This document shows, in pieces, positions 8,838 to 17,539 of a stretch of DNA of 64,000 bases (the first letter of the stretch is position 1; every line of letters starts with the position of its first letter). Origin of the DNA: Firm-13 sp037143795 (GTDB lineage Bacteria; Bacillota; Clostridia; Saccharofermentanales; Saccharofermentanaceae); NCBI GenBank assembly GCA_037143795.1, contig JBAWXZ010000005.1, positions 62,001 through 126,000 on the forward strand, given 5' to 3'. The notes below the pieces were generated by a model, which was given only the letters and a program-made list of their open reading frames with translations, was not told the DNA's origin and did not search any database. Both the position numbers and the translations under genes were made by a program.

Positions 8838-10472
8838 ATGAGTATCACCGATTTGTTAACGAATAATGCCTTGGAGTATGGCGAGGAAACATGCCTTATT
8901 GAGATTAATCTGGACCTTCAGGACAGGCATAATGTTATATGGCGGGATTTTGATCTCATTGAGAACAGCCCGGCCGGAGAGTACAGAAGAGAGATGACCT
9001 GGCTGGTTTTTGAAGAAAAAGCTAACCGGATGGCCAATCTTCTGCTCAGGCGGGGAATCGGAAAAGGCGATAAAGTAGCGATTCTTATGATGAACTGCCT
9101 GGAGTGGCTGCCGGTTTATTTCGGAATTCTGCGGTCCGGCGCCATCGTGGTGCCGCTGAATTTCCGCTATACGGCTGAGGAGATAAAGTATTGCCTGGAG
9201 TTATCCGATACGGCGGCGCTGATTTTCGGGCCGGAATTCATCGGCCGTGTGGAAACCATTTATGATCAGATTCCCGATGTGAAGATCCTGCTTTTTGCCG
9301 GAGAAAACCGGCCGACTTTTGCAGAAAACTATGACCGCCTTACAGCCAATTGCTCATCGGTTGATCCGCGGATTGAGATTTCGGAGGATGATGATGCAGC
9401 GATTTATTTTTCCTCGGGGACGACCGGATTTCCCAAAGCAATTCTGCATACGCACAAAAGCCTGCTGTCAGCCTGCTATACGGAGCAGAATCATCACGGA
9501 CAGACGCGCGGCGATAATTTTCTATGCATCCCGCCGCTCTACCATACCGGTGCTAAAATGCATTGGTTCGGCAGTTTGCTCGCAGGCAGCAAGGCTGTAC
9601 TTCTTCGCGGAATTAAACCGGAATGGATCCTGAGGACCATTTCGGAAGAGAAAATAACTATTGCATGGCTTCTGGTGCCATGGGCACAGGATATCCTGGA
9701 TGCCATTGAAAGCGGAGAGGTTAACTTATCGGATTACGACCTTTCCAGCTGGAGACTGATGCATATCGGTGCACAGCCGGTTCCGCCGAGCCTGATTCAT
9801 CGCTGGAAAAAATACTTTCCCGATCATCTTTATGATACAAACTACGGTTTAAGTGAATCAATCGGACCCGGCTGCGTCCATTTAGGAGTGGAAAACATTC
9901 ATAAGGTCGGTGCCATCGGTATACCTGGATATCTGTGGGAAACAAAAATTGCCGATGAAGACGGAATCACCGTGCTGCAGGGTGCCATAGGCGAACTGGC
10001 AGTCAAGGGACCGGGAGTGATGAAGTGTTACTATAACGACCCGGAAGCAACGGACAAAATCCTCAAGGGTGACTGGCTGTTTACCGGAGATATGGCCAGG
10101 ATGGATGAGGACGGCTTTATATATCTGGTCGACCGTAAGAAAGACGTGATAATTAGCGGCGGTGAGAACATTTATCCGGTACAGATTGAAGATTTCCTTC
10201 GTGCTTACCATGTGATTAAGGATGTTGCCGTTATCGGCCTTGCCGATGCGCGTCTCGGTGAGACAGCGGCGGCAGTCATAGAACTCAAACCCGGCTGCAA
10301 GTGCACGGCGCAGGACATAGAGGAATTCTGTGCATCCATGCCGCGCTACAAAAGGCCGCGCAGGATTATTTTTGATAAAGTACCGCGCAATCCTACCGGC
10401 AAGATAGAAAAACCGCGCCTGCGCGAGAAATACGGTGCGGCACATCTGATTGAAGACCAGTCCCAAGGGTAA
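8838..10472 (+). CDS. Acyl-CoA synthetase / adenylate-forming enzyme 1
   Basis: 544 residues of the class I adenylate-forming superfamily (acid + ATP + CoA gives acyl-CoA + AMP + PPi). Motifs: the P-loop YFSSGTTGFPKAI, substrate/AMP site NYGLSES, hinge region TGDMARMDEDGFIYLVDRKKD, and the catalytic Lys in PTGKIEKPRLR. The N-terminus carries a polar insert of about 30 residues (38-60) between LIEINLD and the usual MTWLVFEE. The carboxylate could be a short to medium-chain fatty, aromatic or bile acid and cannot be told. It is followed by a second, more FadD-like synthetase after 117 bases. Confidence 0.85.
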   Translation: MSITDLLTNNALEYGEETCLIEINLDLQDRHNVIWRDFDLIENSPAGEYRREMTWLVFEEKANRMANLLLRRGIGKGDKVAILMMNCLEWLPVYFGILRSGAIVVPLNFRYTAEEIKYCLELSDTAALIFGPEFIGRVETIYDQIPDVKILLFAGENRPTFAENYDRLTANCSSVDPRIEISEDDDAAIYFSSGTTGFPKAILHTHKSLLSACYTEQNHHGQTRGDNFLCIPPLYHTGAKMHWFGSLLAGSKAVLLRGIKPEWILRTISEEKITIAWLLVPWAQDILDAIESGEVNLSDYDLSSWRLMHIGAQPVPPSLIHRWKKYFPDHLYDTNYGLSESIGPGCVHLGVENIHKVGAIGIPGYLWETKIADEDGITVLQGAIGELAVKGPGVMKCYYNDPEATDKILKGDWLFTGDMARMDEDGFIYLVDRKKDVIISGGENIYPVQIEDFLRAYHVIKDVAVIGLADARLGETAAAVIELKPGCKCTAQDIEEFCASMPRYKRPRRIIFDKVPRNPTGKIEKPRLREKYGAAHLIEDQSQG

Positions 10473-10527
10473 AGCAGGGCATGAATCCCGTTCTTTTAAT
10501 CAGTTTTGAAACCGCCGGCAAAGTATC

Positions 10528-10556
10528 TTGACTTACAAAGCACTTTGCCCTATCGT
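10528..10556 (+). promoter_or_regulatory. Promoter with palindrome in spacer, acyl-CoA synthetase 2
   Basis: TTGACT and TATCGT are separated by exactly 17 bases, and the spacer contains the palindrome CAAAG-CA-CTTTG (10536-10547). Position and spacing fit a sigma-A promoter with an operator between the two boxes. The start codon of the second synthetase lies about 35 bases downstream, after AAAGGGGG. The -10 box is weak, so the call rests on the combination. Confidence 0.45.
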
Positions 10557-10589
10557 TGATATATCCGGTGTTTAAAAGGGGGATTTATT

Positions 10590-12236
10590 ATGACTGCCAG
10601 GAAACCAGACTACCCTTACTATGAAGTGGAAAAATTCAGCTCCATTAAGGAACTGCTTGATATCGCCGTAAAAGAAGCCGGTGATACAACAGCGTTTAAA
10701 TACAAGGAAAACGGCGGTATCGTTGAGGTTACCTATAATGAATTCGTAAACGAGGTTAACGCCCTCGGTGCTGCGTTAACAGAATTCGGATACGGTGACA
10801 AGCACATTGCCTGTATCGGAATCAACAGCTACAAATGGATTGTCACGTATCTGACTGTTTTGAAAAGTGCAGGTGTTTTTGTCCCCATTGACAGGGAACT
10901 GCCGCCGGCTGATATTTTTCATATATTGAATGAAAGTGAAACCAGTGTCGTTTTTTATACGAAAGCCCATGAGAAACTATTCATGGAAAACACTGACAAA
11001 CTTCCCAACGTTAAGGTATACATAGGGTTTGACAGGACGGAAGACAGCGATAATTTCATGTCATTTGATAAATTCATCGAGCACGGGGAGACCTGTGACA
11101 GCAAGGAATACTTAAGTATGACAAGCCAGCCCGATGCGCTGAAGCTGCTTGTATATACTTCCGGCACAACCGGCATTGCGAAAGGCGTCATGCTGTCGGA
11201 GCATAACCTCGTGTCAAGTGTCTATTACGGACTGCAGGTATCGACGGTTTTTGATTCCTGCCTGTCTGTTCTGCCATACCATCATACGTATGAGGCAGTC
11301 AGCGGCATCCTTGTATCCCTTCACCATCACTCGACGATCTGTATCAATGACAGCCTCAAGGAAGTCCTGAAAAATCTTCAGCTTTTCAAGCCGTCATACA
11401 TATATCTGGTACCTGCTTTTGTAGAGGTATTCTATTCCCGAATCACCAAGACAATTAAGGATTCCGGCAAAGAAAAAGCATTTGGAATGCTCATAAAGGT
11501 AAGCGGCGGTTTGCGGAAAATTGGAATTGACCCGAGAAAAACCTTTTTCAAATCCGTTCACACAGCCTTTGGCGGGCGGCTTCGCAAAATTGTATGCGGC
11601 GGTGCGCCGATACGTCCTGAAATCGGAAAGTTCTTTGATGATGTCGGCATCAGCCTGATTAACGGTTATGGAATCACCGAGTGCTCCCCGCTGGTAAGTG
11701 CCAACCATGACAAGTACAACGATTATCATACCGTCGGCATTAAGCTTCGCTGCATCGACTGGCGCATTGACAGTCCCAACGAAGAGGGGATTGGTGAGAT
11801 ATGCATCAAGGGCGACGTTGTCATGCTCGGTTACTATAAACAGCCGGAAAAGACAGCCGAGGTTCTGAAGGACGGATGGTTCTATACCGGGGATTACGGG
11901 TATATCAACGACAGGGATCAACTTGTCATTACGGGCAGGAAGAAGAACCTCATTGTCTTAAGTAACGGCAAAAACGTATACCCTGAAGAGATCGAAGCGT
12001 ACATAATGAATATTGAATATGTGGTAGAGGTCGTTGTATGCGGAGTCATCGATGAAAAGGGACAGGAGAGCGCACTTCGTGCGGAGGTTTTCCTGAGCGA
12101 AGAAAAAACGCCCGCGGAAGTCCTTAAGGACATAAGAAAAGTACTGTATGATCTTCCCCCGTACAAGCAGGTTTCAAAGGTCACTGTCAGAACGGAAGAA
12201 TTTAACAAGACAACCTCCAAGAAAATCAAAAGATAG
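10590..12236 (+). CDS. Long-chain acyl-CoA synthetase-like enzyme 2
   Basis: 548 residues, AMP-binding family of the FadD15/FAA1 type. It shows VYTSGTTGIAKGVMLSE, PYHHTYEAV, GGAPIRPEIG, NGYGITECSPLVS, GDYGYINDRDQLVITGRKKNLIVLSNGKNVYPEEIE, and a C-terminal Lys near KKIKR where the catalytic Lys is expected (TTSKKIKR). AAAGGGGG precedes the ATG. Eukaryote-like long-chain synthetases of this type in Clostridia probably activate exogenous fatty acids or a related acid for lipid synthesis. It has its own promoter and ends near a hairpin. Confidence 0.85.
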   Translation: MTARKPDYPYYEVEKFSSIKELLDIAVKEAGDTTAFKYKENGGIVEVTYNEFVNEVNALGAALTEFGYGDKHIACIGINSYKWIVTYLTVLKSAGVFVPIDRELPPADIFHILNESETSVVFYTKAHEKLFMENTDKLPNVKVYIGFDRTEDSDNFMSFDKFIEHGETCDSKEYLSMTSQPDALKLLVYTSGTTGIAKGVMLSEHNLVSSVYYGLQVSTVFDSCLSVLPYHHTYEAVSGILVSLHHHSTICINDSLKEVLKNLQLFKPSYIYLVPAFVEVFYSRITKTIKDSGKEKAFGMLIKVSGGLRKIGIDPRKTFFKSVHTAFGGRLRKIVCGGAPIRPEIGKFFDDVGISLINGYGITECSPLVSANHDKYNDYHTVGIKLRCIDWRIDSPNEEGIGEICIKGDVVMLGYYKQPEKTAEVLKDGWFYTGDYGYINDRDQLVITGRKKNLIVLSNGKNVYPEEIEAYIMNIEYVVEVVVCGVIDEKGQESALRAEVFLSEEKTPAEVLKDIRKVLYDLPPYKQVSKVTVRTEEFNKTTSKKIKR

Positions 12237-12257
12237 ATATCGCATAAACAGTATTAA

Positions 12258-12301
12258 GCGCCGGTCCAGGTGTATGACAGCACATAGGGCCGGCGTTTCC
12301 T
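12258..12301 (+). terminator. Possible terminator after acyl-CoA synthetase 2
   Basis: GCGCCGGTCC pairs with GGGCCGGCGT with one mismatch, across a 19-base loop, followed by TTTCCTGTTTTATTT. The stem is GC-rich but the loop is long and the T-run interrupted. Confidence 0.4.
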
Positions 12302-12378
12302 GTTTTATTTCCGGTGAAGACGGAAAGTAAAATATGCTGTATAATATATATCACAACATACTGGAGCAGGAGACATGT

Positions 12379-13197
12379 ATGAAAGAAAACTTTGATGTGA
12401 TTGAAAAAATTGTTCCCCTTTTTGATTCTCCGGCAAGATTCGGGGAGATCGGCGAGTATTTGGCGCATAATTCCAACCTGCCGGGTCCCAGGAGCAATCT
12501 GACGCTTGCCTTCAAATTTTCAGATTGTTTTGAGCACGGGCCCATCAGTGACTGTTTGCTGGATTTACTGGTCGGATGGGTTCATATTTCATCGGAGAAA
12601 GCACCTGTTAATAGTCCGCGCGAGTATTTGCCTTTCTGTGGAATTCTTGCTTTGGGTGCTCACTATTATTATGCTGACGAAAAGACCCGCAACACAATTA
12701 TGGAACAGTTCAAAATCTCAATGAATGACAAAAGATGGAGGACCAGGGAAGGTGCGGCGATGGGTTTCCAGAAAATCGCCGAAAAGGACTTCGACCTGAT
12801 CCGCCAACAATTCCTCCATTGGCTTCCCGGCTCAAGTAATCTTGAAAAACGTGCCTTTGCCGCTGCTCTGGCACATCCGCCCATTCTGAAAAATAATGAT
12901 ACGGCCCGGTTCAGCCTTTCTGTGTGTGAAAACATTCTGGACAAAATTCTTACGTACGGCAGCGAAATCCGCCGGTCGGAGGATTTCGCCGTTCTGTCGA
13001 AAGGACTTGCATACAGTATCAGTGTTTTTACTGCAGCACTTCCTGAAGATGGATTTGCTGTTATGAAAAAGTATGCGAGGATAAAGGATCCCGCTTTGAA
13101 CAAAATTATCAAAGCAAATTTGAGTAAAACCCGTCTGACCAAAAAATACCCGCAGATGATCGAAGAGGTAACTGCATTGTTGCGTGAATCTTCATAG
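12379..13197 (+). CDS. HEAT-like helical protein of unknown function
   Basis: 272 residues, no membrane segment or signal peptide. The sequence is all-helical with repeated two-helix units (TREGAAMGFQKIAEKDFDLIRQ, then EKRAFAAALAHPPIL, then RSEDFAVLSKGLAYSIS, then DPALNKIIKANLSKTR), which is the pattern of HEAT-like or alkylation-repair-like solenoids. No AlkD catalytic pocket can be claimed. GGAGA lies before ATG 12379. An ATG at 12334 lacks a site. The next gene starts 31 bases later, so the two may form an operon. Confidence 0.7.
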   Translation: MKENFDVIEKIVPLFDSPARFGEIGEYLAHNSNLPGPRSNLTLAFKFSDCFEHGPISDCLLDLLVGWVHISSEKAPVNSPREYLPFCGILALGAHYYYADEKTRNTIMEQFKISMNDKRWRTREGAAMGFQKIAEKDFDLIRQQFLHWLPGSSNLEKRAFAAALAHPPILKNNDTARFSLSVCENILDKILTYGSEIRRSEDFAVLSKGLAYSISVFTAALPEDGFAVMKKYARIKDPALNKIIKANLSKTRLTKKYPQMIEEVTALLRESS

Positions 13198-13228
13198 AAC
13201 AAATAACGTAAGATTTATAAGGAGAAAG

Positions 13229-13924
13229 ATGCATAAAAAGGATAACCGGTATCTATACTTCATCCTTGGCACAGCTGCAGCATGTTTACTTGCTCTGACG
13301 GGGGATTTGCTGATTGGCTGGGTGGAGCCCGGATCACTGGGAAAGTACGGTATGATTCAGGCGGGATGGCCGCAGGTAGCCATCTGGCGCCCGACGCTGT
13401 CCCTTATTCTGGCGTCGATAGCCTTTCCGTTCTATCTGCCCGGGCTGTATGCTGTTTCGAAACGGATTGAGGAAACCTCGCCCGGAGCGGGAAGGGTGTT
13501 CCTGTTTGCATCGTTTGCATCGAGTACCGGCTGGCTTCTTATACATGCTGCCTTCTGTATTCCGCAGTTTGCATTCAAATACATATATGATGCGGGCTAT
13601 CCTGATCTTGCAGTCAAACTGACGGATAAAATGCTTGAAATGACTGTTCCCTCCGTCATTGTTTCTTCCCTGTTGATGATAACGGCATTCGGGGTTCTAT
13701 TTGTTGTAATCGTGCGCAGCAAAACTGTTTACGGAAGATGGTTCGTGCTTATGAACCCGTTGGTGGTTGCACCCGCAACCATTCTTCTGGCAGCCATTTT
13801 TCCGGATTCCATATTTTTCGCAGGCCTTAATATGTGCAAAATGAATTTAGGTATGTTCCTGTTCTTTCTCGTAGCTGCCGTATATGAATACAAACGCCAG
13901 GACAGGGAAACCCGGCATAAATGA
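13229..13924 (+). CDS. Uncharacterised membrane protein, 7 TM predicted
   Basis: 231-residue integral membrane protein with about six to seven hydrophobic segments and short loops. Conserved-looking features are TGDLLIGWVEPGS after the first segment and a second stretch beginning WRPTLSLILAS. These recall an uncharacterised Firmicutes membrane family (DUF6796 from memory, not checked). AAGGAGA lies 4 bases before the ATG at 13229. An in-frame start at 13184 would overlap the previous gene. No function can be assigned. Context with the HEAT-like gene is the only hint. Confidence 0.6.
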   Translation: MHKKDNRYLYFILGTAAACLLALTGDLLIGWVEPGSLGKYGMIQAGWPQVAIWRPTLSLILASIAFPFYLPGLYAVSKRIEETSPGAGRVFLFASFASSTGWLLIHAAFCIPQFAFKYIYDAGYPDLAVKLTDKMLEMTVPSVIVSSLLMITAFGVLFVVIVRSKTVYGRWFVLMNPLVVAPATILLAAIFPDSIFFAGLNMCKMNLGMFLFFLVAAVYEYKRQDRETRHK

Positions 13925-13987
13925 TGCATTCTGCAAACTCTTGCGGTGAAGATTTACAAGCATAATAAGAAATTTTTACAAAATCTA

Positions 13988-14018
13988 TTGACATAAGGTC
14001 CACTTTAACCGTTATAGT
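13988..14018 (+). promoter_or_regulatory. MerR-type promoter upstream of Fe-alcohol dehydrogenase
   Basis: TTGACA (13988-13993) and TATAGT (14013-14018) are separated by 19 bases instead of 17. The spacer holds an imperfect dyad TAAGGT-CC-ACTTTA (13994-14007). An overlong spacer carrying a centred dyad is the hallmark of promoters activated by MerR-family proteins, which untwist the DNA. Aldehyde-responsive MerR members (AdhR/NmlR type) use similar TAAAG...CTTTA half-sites in front of alcohol dehydrogenase genes. No MerR gene is in the window. Confidence 0.65.
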
Positions 14019-14062
14019 TAAAAGGAGTAATCAAACATGTAATTCAACGGAGGAATGTCTTT

Positions 14063-15235
14063 ATGGATAATTTTACATTTTTTGCCCCGACTTATTTCTG
14101 TTTTGGAAAAGGCAGCGAAAATAAAATTGGTGAGATGGTCACGCGGTTTGGCGGTACAAAGGTCCTCATCCACTATGGCGGCGGTTCTATTAAGCACAAC
14201 GGTGTTCTTGACAGTGTAGTCGCTTCTTTAAAAGCCGGCAGTATACCGTATCTGGAACTGGGGGGCGTTATGCCGAATCCCAGAAGCGGACTGGTTTACC
14301 AGGGAATTGAACTGTGCCGCAAAGAGGGCATCGACTTTATTCTGGCCGTGGGAGGCGGAAGCACAATTGACTCTGCCAAAGCGATTGCTGCAGGCGTTGT
14401 CTATAAAGGTGACTTCTGGGACTATTACGGGACCGGTAAACCGGTTAATCAGGCACTGCCGATCGGTACGGTACTGACAATTGCGGCTGCCGGCAGTGAG
14501 GGTTCCCCCGATTCCGTAATCACACATGAGAACGGAATGCTGAAGCGTGCCACATCCGGCGAAGCTCTCCGGCCGAAATTCTCCATTTTAAACCCGCAGT
14601 CAACCTGTACCCTTTCAGCCTACCAGACGGCATGCGGAATCACCGATATCATGGCGCATGTCTGTGAGCGGTATTTTACCAACACCAAAAACGTGGAAAT
14701 AACCGACCGTCTTTGCGAGGCCGTGCTGAAGACCATGATTGAGGAATCCCCGAAAGTTATGAAAAACCTGCAGGATTATGATGCACGCGCCAATATCATG
14801 TGGGCGGGAATGGTAGCCCACAATAATATCGTCGGCGTAGGCCGCGCACAGGATTGGAGCAGCCATGGTATTGAACATGAGCTTTCCGCACTTTATGATG
14901 TCGCCCATGGAGCAGGACTGGCTGTAGTTATGCCAGCCTGGATGAAATACGTTATGAAGCATGATGTAAACCGGTTTGCTCAGTTCGCCGTGCGCGTCTG
15001 GGACTGTGACATGAATTTTGCAGATCCCGAAATAACCGCACTTGAAGGAATACACCGTTTCCTGGCATTCCTCACGTCGATCGGAATGCCAGTGAATTTC
15101 AAGGACCTCGGAGCTAAAGAAGAAGACATTCCGGCACTGGTAAAGAATATGGGTGTCACAAATGATGAGAAAATGGGTGGATTTGTGAAGCTCGGACCGA
15201 GTGACGTAGAAGCAATTTACCGCCTGGCTTTATAA
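14063..15235 (+). CDS. Iron-containing alcohol dehydrogenase (BDH/YqhD type)
   Basis: 390 residues, NAD(P)-dependent reduction of aldehydes to alcohols, cytoplasmic. The Rossmann-like loop is AVGGGSTIDSAKAIA, with the metal site residues Asp and His in CGITDIMAHVCE, His in SSHGIEHELS, and His in YDVAHGAGLAVVMP. The N-terminal FGKGSENKIG and the butanol-dehydrogenase signature place it close to BdhA and YqhD. CGGAGG precedes the ATG. The upstream MerR-type promoter suggests induction by toxic aldehydes or thiol-reactive carbonyls, which fits a detoxification role as well as fermentation. It ends in a strong terminator. Confidence 0.92.
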   Translation: MDNFTFFAPTYFCFGKGSENKIGEMVTRFGGTKVLIHYGGGSIKHNGVLDSVVASLKAGSIPYLELGGVMPNPRSGLVYQGIELCRKEGIDFILAVGGGSTIDSAKAIAAGVVYKGDFWDYYGTGKPVNQALPIGTVLTIAAAGSEGSPDSVITHENGMLKRATSGEALRPKFSILNPQSTCTLSAYQTACGITDIMAHVCERYFTNTKNVEITDRLCEAVLKTMIEESPKVMKNLQDYDARANIMWAGMVAHNNIVGVGRAQDWSSHGIEHELSALYDVAHGAGLAVVMPAWMKYVMKHDVNRFAQFAVRVWDCDMNFADPEITALEGIHRFLAFLTSIGMPVNFKDLGAKEEDIPALVKNMGVTNDEKMGGFVKLGPSDVEAIYRLAL

Positions 15236-15290
15236 GCAGGACCGATTTAACCAGGCTTAATTATTAAGCTTTATAACTTCGTTTTTCACA

Positions 15291-15331
15291 AACAAAAGGG
15301 AACGGCAAAATTTGTCTTTCCCTTTTGTTTT
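15291..15331 (+). terminator. Rho-independent terminator after Fe-ADH
   Basis: A 12-bp stem (AACAAAAGGGAA with TTCCCTTTTGTT) encloses a 15-base loop and ends in TTTTGTTTTAC. Confidence 0.85.
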
Positions 15332-15371
15332 ACGGGTTTATAATTGATATATATTCACTTTCGGAGGCAAT

Positions 15372-16574
15372 ATGCTGATTGAAAATAACAATTCCCTGAA
15401 AAATGCATTATTCGGAAAAGTTGTGCTGTTAACAGGAGCAGGCGGCGGAATCGGATATGAGGCAGCAAAAGCGTTTGTATATATGGGTGCCCGAGTCATC
15501 ATTGCTGAAATAGACAGCACAAAGGGCCTGCTCGCAGAGCATTTGCTGAACGGCAGCGGTAATCCGGCGGAGTTCTATGAAATTGATTTAGCAGATACAA
15601 GCCAACTGCAGAAAATGACAAAATATATCAAAGGGAAGTACGGGTGTCCTGATTTCATATTCAATAATGCGGCTATTACCAGAATGGGAGCGGTCGATGA
15701 AGTTGACATTTCCTTTTGGGATACAAGTTATGCTGTGAATTTGAGGGCACCTTTATTTCTGGCCCGGGCATTTCTGCCGGATATGAAAAACCGCGGCAGC
15801 GGGACGATTGTCTTTGTCTCGTCATCCGGAGCATCGCCGTATATGGGTGCATATGAAGTGTTTAAAACAGCACAGGTTGAGTTATCCAACACACTTGCAA
15901 TGGAACTTGAAAACGCCAATGTGTATACATATACAATAGGACCCGGTTTGGTAAGGACAGACACGGCAGTGAACGCAATTGTTACTGTGGCTGCCCGGAT
16001 GGGAATGAGCACCGATGCGTTCTATGAGATGAACAGTCAGCATATTATTGATGCCGAAAGCGCAGGAACCGGATTTGCTTTGTCCGTGCTTAAAGCACAG
16101 ACATACCACGGTCAGGAAATCGGGGCAATACAGGTCCTGATGGACTTTCATATGACTGAAACGGACAGCAGGCCGCTGAAGCAGGCCCAAATGGACGAAG
16201 CGACTCTTCGTAAGGCACAGGAATATATGGGAAAGATTCTGGCAACATTCGAAGAACAGTATACCGGTTGGCAGAATATGAATATTTTCGAAAAGCAGTG
16301 GGTTTTGAGGGATCTCAAAAAATCCATGGGATTATCTGCCGAACAGGTACAGGACAGACTACAAAAGCTGAACAGCAGCATTCAATCGGGAAAGCCAGCT
16401 GATGCAGCCGGTGAATCGGCGTTTTTCGAAAATCTGAAAAAATACTGGGAACACCAACTGAAGCTTCTGCGCGGATATGAAAAGGATGAAGTAAAACTTG
16501 GCCGGAATATTCTTATTATTAACGGGTGGATCTCTGATATAGATAATTTAATGTCGACAGCCGCATACCGGTAA
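15372..16574 (+). CDS. Short-chain dehydrogenase with long helical C-terminal extension
   Basis: 400 residues. Residues 13-250 are a classical SDR: TGAGGGIG nucleotide loop, DLADTSQLQ, NNAA, catalytic Ser in VFVSSSG, and YEVFK as the YxxxK pair. The last ~150 residues are not part of the SDR fold. They look helical and charged (EATLRKAQEYMGKILATFEEQ, DLKKSMGLSAEQVQDRLQK, FENLKKYWEHQLKLLRGY) and suggest a coiled coil or an added docking domain. CGGAGG lies before the ATG. It converges with the nitroreductase gene. Substrate unknown. Confidence 0.8.
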   Translation: MLIENNNSLKNALFGKVVLLTGAGGGIGYEAAKAFVYMGARVIIAEIDSTKGLLAEHLLNGSGNPAEFYEIDLADTSQLQKMTKYIKGKYGCPDFIFNNAAITRMGAVDEVDISFWDTSYAVNLRAPLFLARAFLPDMKNRGSGTIVFVSSSGASPYMGAYEVFKTAQVELSNTLAMELENANVYTYTIGPGLVRTDTAVNAIVTVAARMGMSTDAFYEMNSQHIIDAESAGTGFALSVLKAQTYHGQEIGAIQVLMDFHMTETDSRPLKQAQMDEATLRKAQEYMGKILATFEEQYTGWQNMNIFEKQWVLRDLKKSMGLSAEQVQDRLQKLNSSIQSGKPADAAGESAFFENLKKYWEHQLKLLRGYEKDEVKLGRNILIINGWISDIDNLMSTAAYR

Positions 16575-16618
16575 TTGGAATGGAATTTGTAAAGCTTCCG
16601 GTATGGGGCCGTGACCGC

Positions 16619-17461
16619 TTAATCTGTAACCCAGGTAAAAACATATCCGGTATTTTCCGGTAAATCAATGGCAGGTACCGGCAGTACTTTGAATTCGCCT
16701 GCCAGGTCTTTTTCCAAGGCCGCCAGATGGAAATGGCATGCGGCAATTCCCATGTCAACTAACTGAACATCAAATCCCAGCCGGTCACTGTAGCCGGGTG
16801 CCGTCGTCTTGTAGAAATGGTACCCAGTCCCTTCCTTCACAATCCGCCACGGCTGCTTGTTGGAAGCAGACGGTGCAAGCCGCAGCATTTCCAGTGGGAA
16901 AGCGTAATCGCCTGCCTCTGCCTGTGATAAGGGGGTGGAAAAATTCATATTGAAAAACAGATCTTCCCATTTGCGTCTTTTATCAGCTTTGACAAACTTG
17001 CGTACAAGGGACTCCTTCATGCTTTTTTTGCCGGCAGGATATCCGATAGGGGAGATGGCGGGGAAAATATCGCTCTCCTTAACATCCATAGCTTTTGCAA
17101 ATTCACTGCGTGTAAAAGTTCCGCCCAACCAACAGGTGCCCAGTCCAAGTGAAGCGGCATACAATACCAGTTTCTCGAATTCATAACCCAGTCCTTCAAG
17201 TGCAAGATCGCCGGGGGACACTGTTGCTCCGAAATAATCTGCCGCACCTGTTATCATACCGTACGTACCAAGATTTTTACCATTGACGGCAGTCTTTGAT
17301 TCCAGCAGCCGGAAGGTGACGCCGGCTGCAAACGGGTTCGATAAAGCGGTGATATATGACTCGAGTTTTTTCTTTGTATCCAAAGAAAGCGGCTGATCTT
17401 TGAAAGTCCTGACACTATAACGGGTTTTTACTGTTTCTTCCATTGGAAATTCTAATTTCAT
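16619..17461 (-). CDS. Nitroreductase-fold protein (putative TM1586 type)
   Basis: 280 residues of the FMN-dependent nitroreductase superfamily, with two half-domains: TRYSVRTFKDQPLS at the N-terminus and APSASNKQPWRIV at residues ~205-217, and the FMN-contact GLGTCWLGGTF at the centre. Length and order match the TM1586-like branch, in which one chain carries two pseudo-repeats. AGAGGA precedes the ATG. It may use flavin to reduce nitro compounds or quinones, but the physiological substrate is unknown. It lies 78 bases downstream of a second nitroreductase on the same strand. Confidence 0.8.
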   Translation of the reverse strand: MKLEFPMEETVKTRYSVRTFKDQPLSLDTKKKLESYITALSNPFAAGVTFRLLESKTAVNGKNLGTYGMITGAADYFGATVSPGDLALEGLGYEFEKLVLYAASLGLGTCWLGGTFTRSEFAKAMDVKESDIFPAISPIGYPAGKKSMKESLVRKFVKADKRRKWEDLFFNMNFSTPLSQAEAGDYAFPLEMLRLAPSASNKQPWRIVKEGTGYHFYKTTAPGYSDRLGFDVQLVDMGIAACHFHLAALEKDLAGEFKVLPVPAIDLPENTGYVFTWVTD

Positions 17462-17539
17462 GTTGGATTCCTCTATGCTTTCACGTAATTGGTTTACTGT
17501 GCATGTACTGTATTTTGAACAAATTTGCCGGATGACGGT

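Noticed and set aside
16564..16605. CATACCGG/CCGGTATG inverted repeat as terminator
   Set aside because: 26-base loop and no T-run; it overlaps the SDR stop and may be chance.
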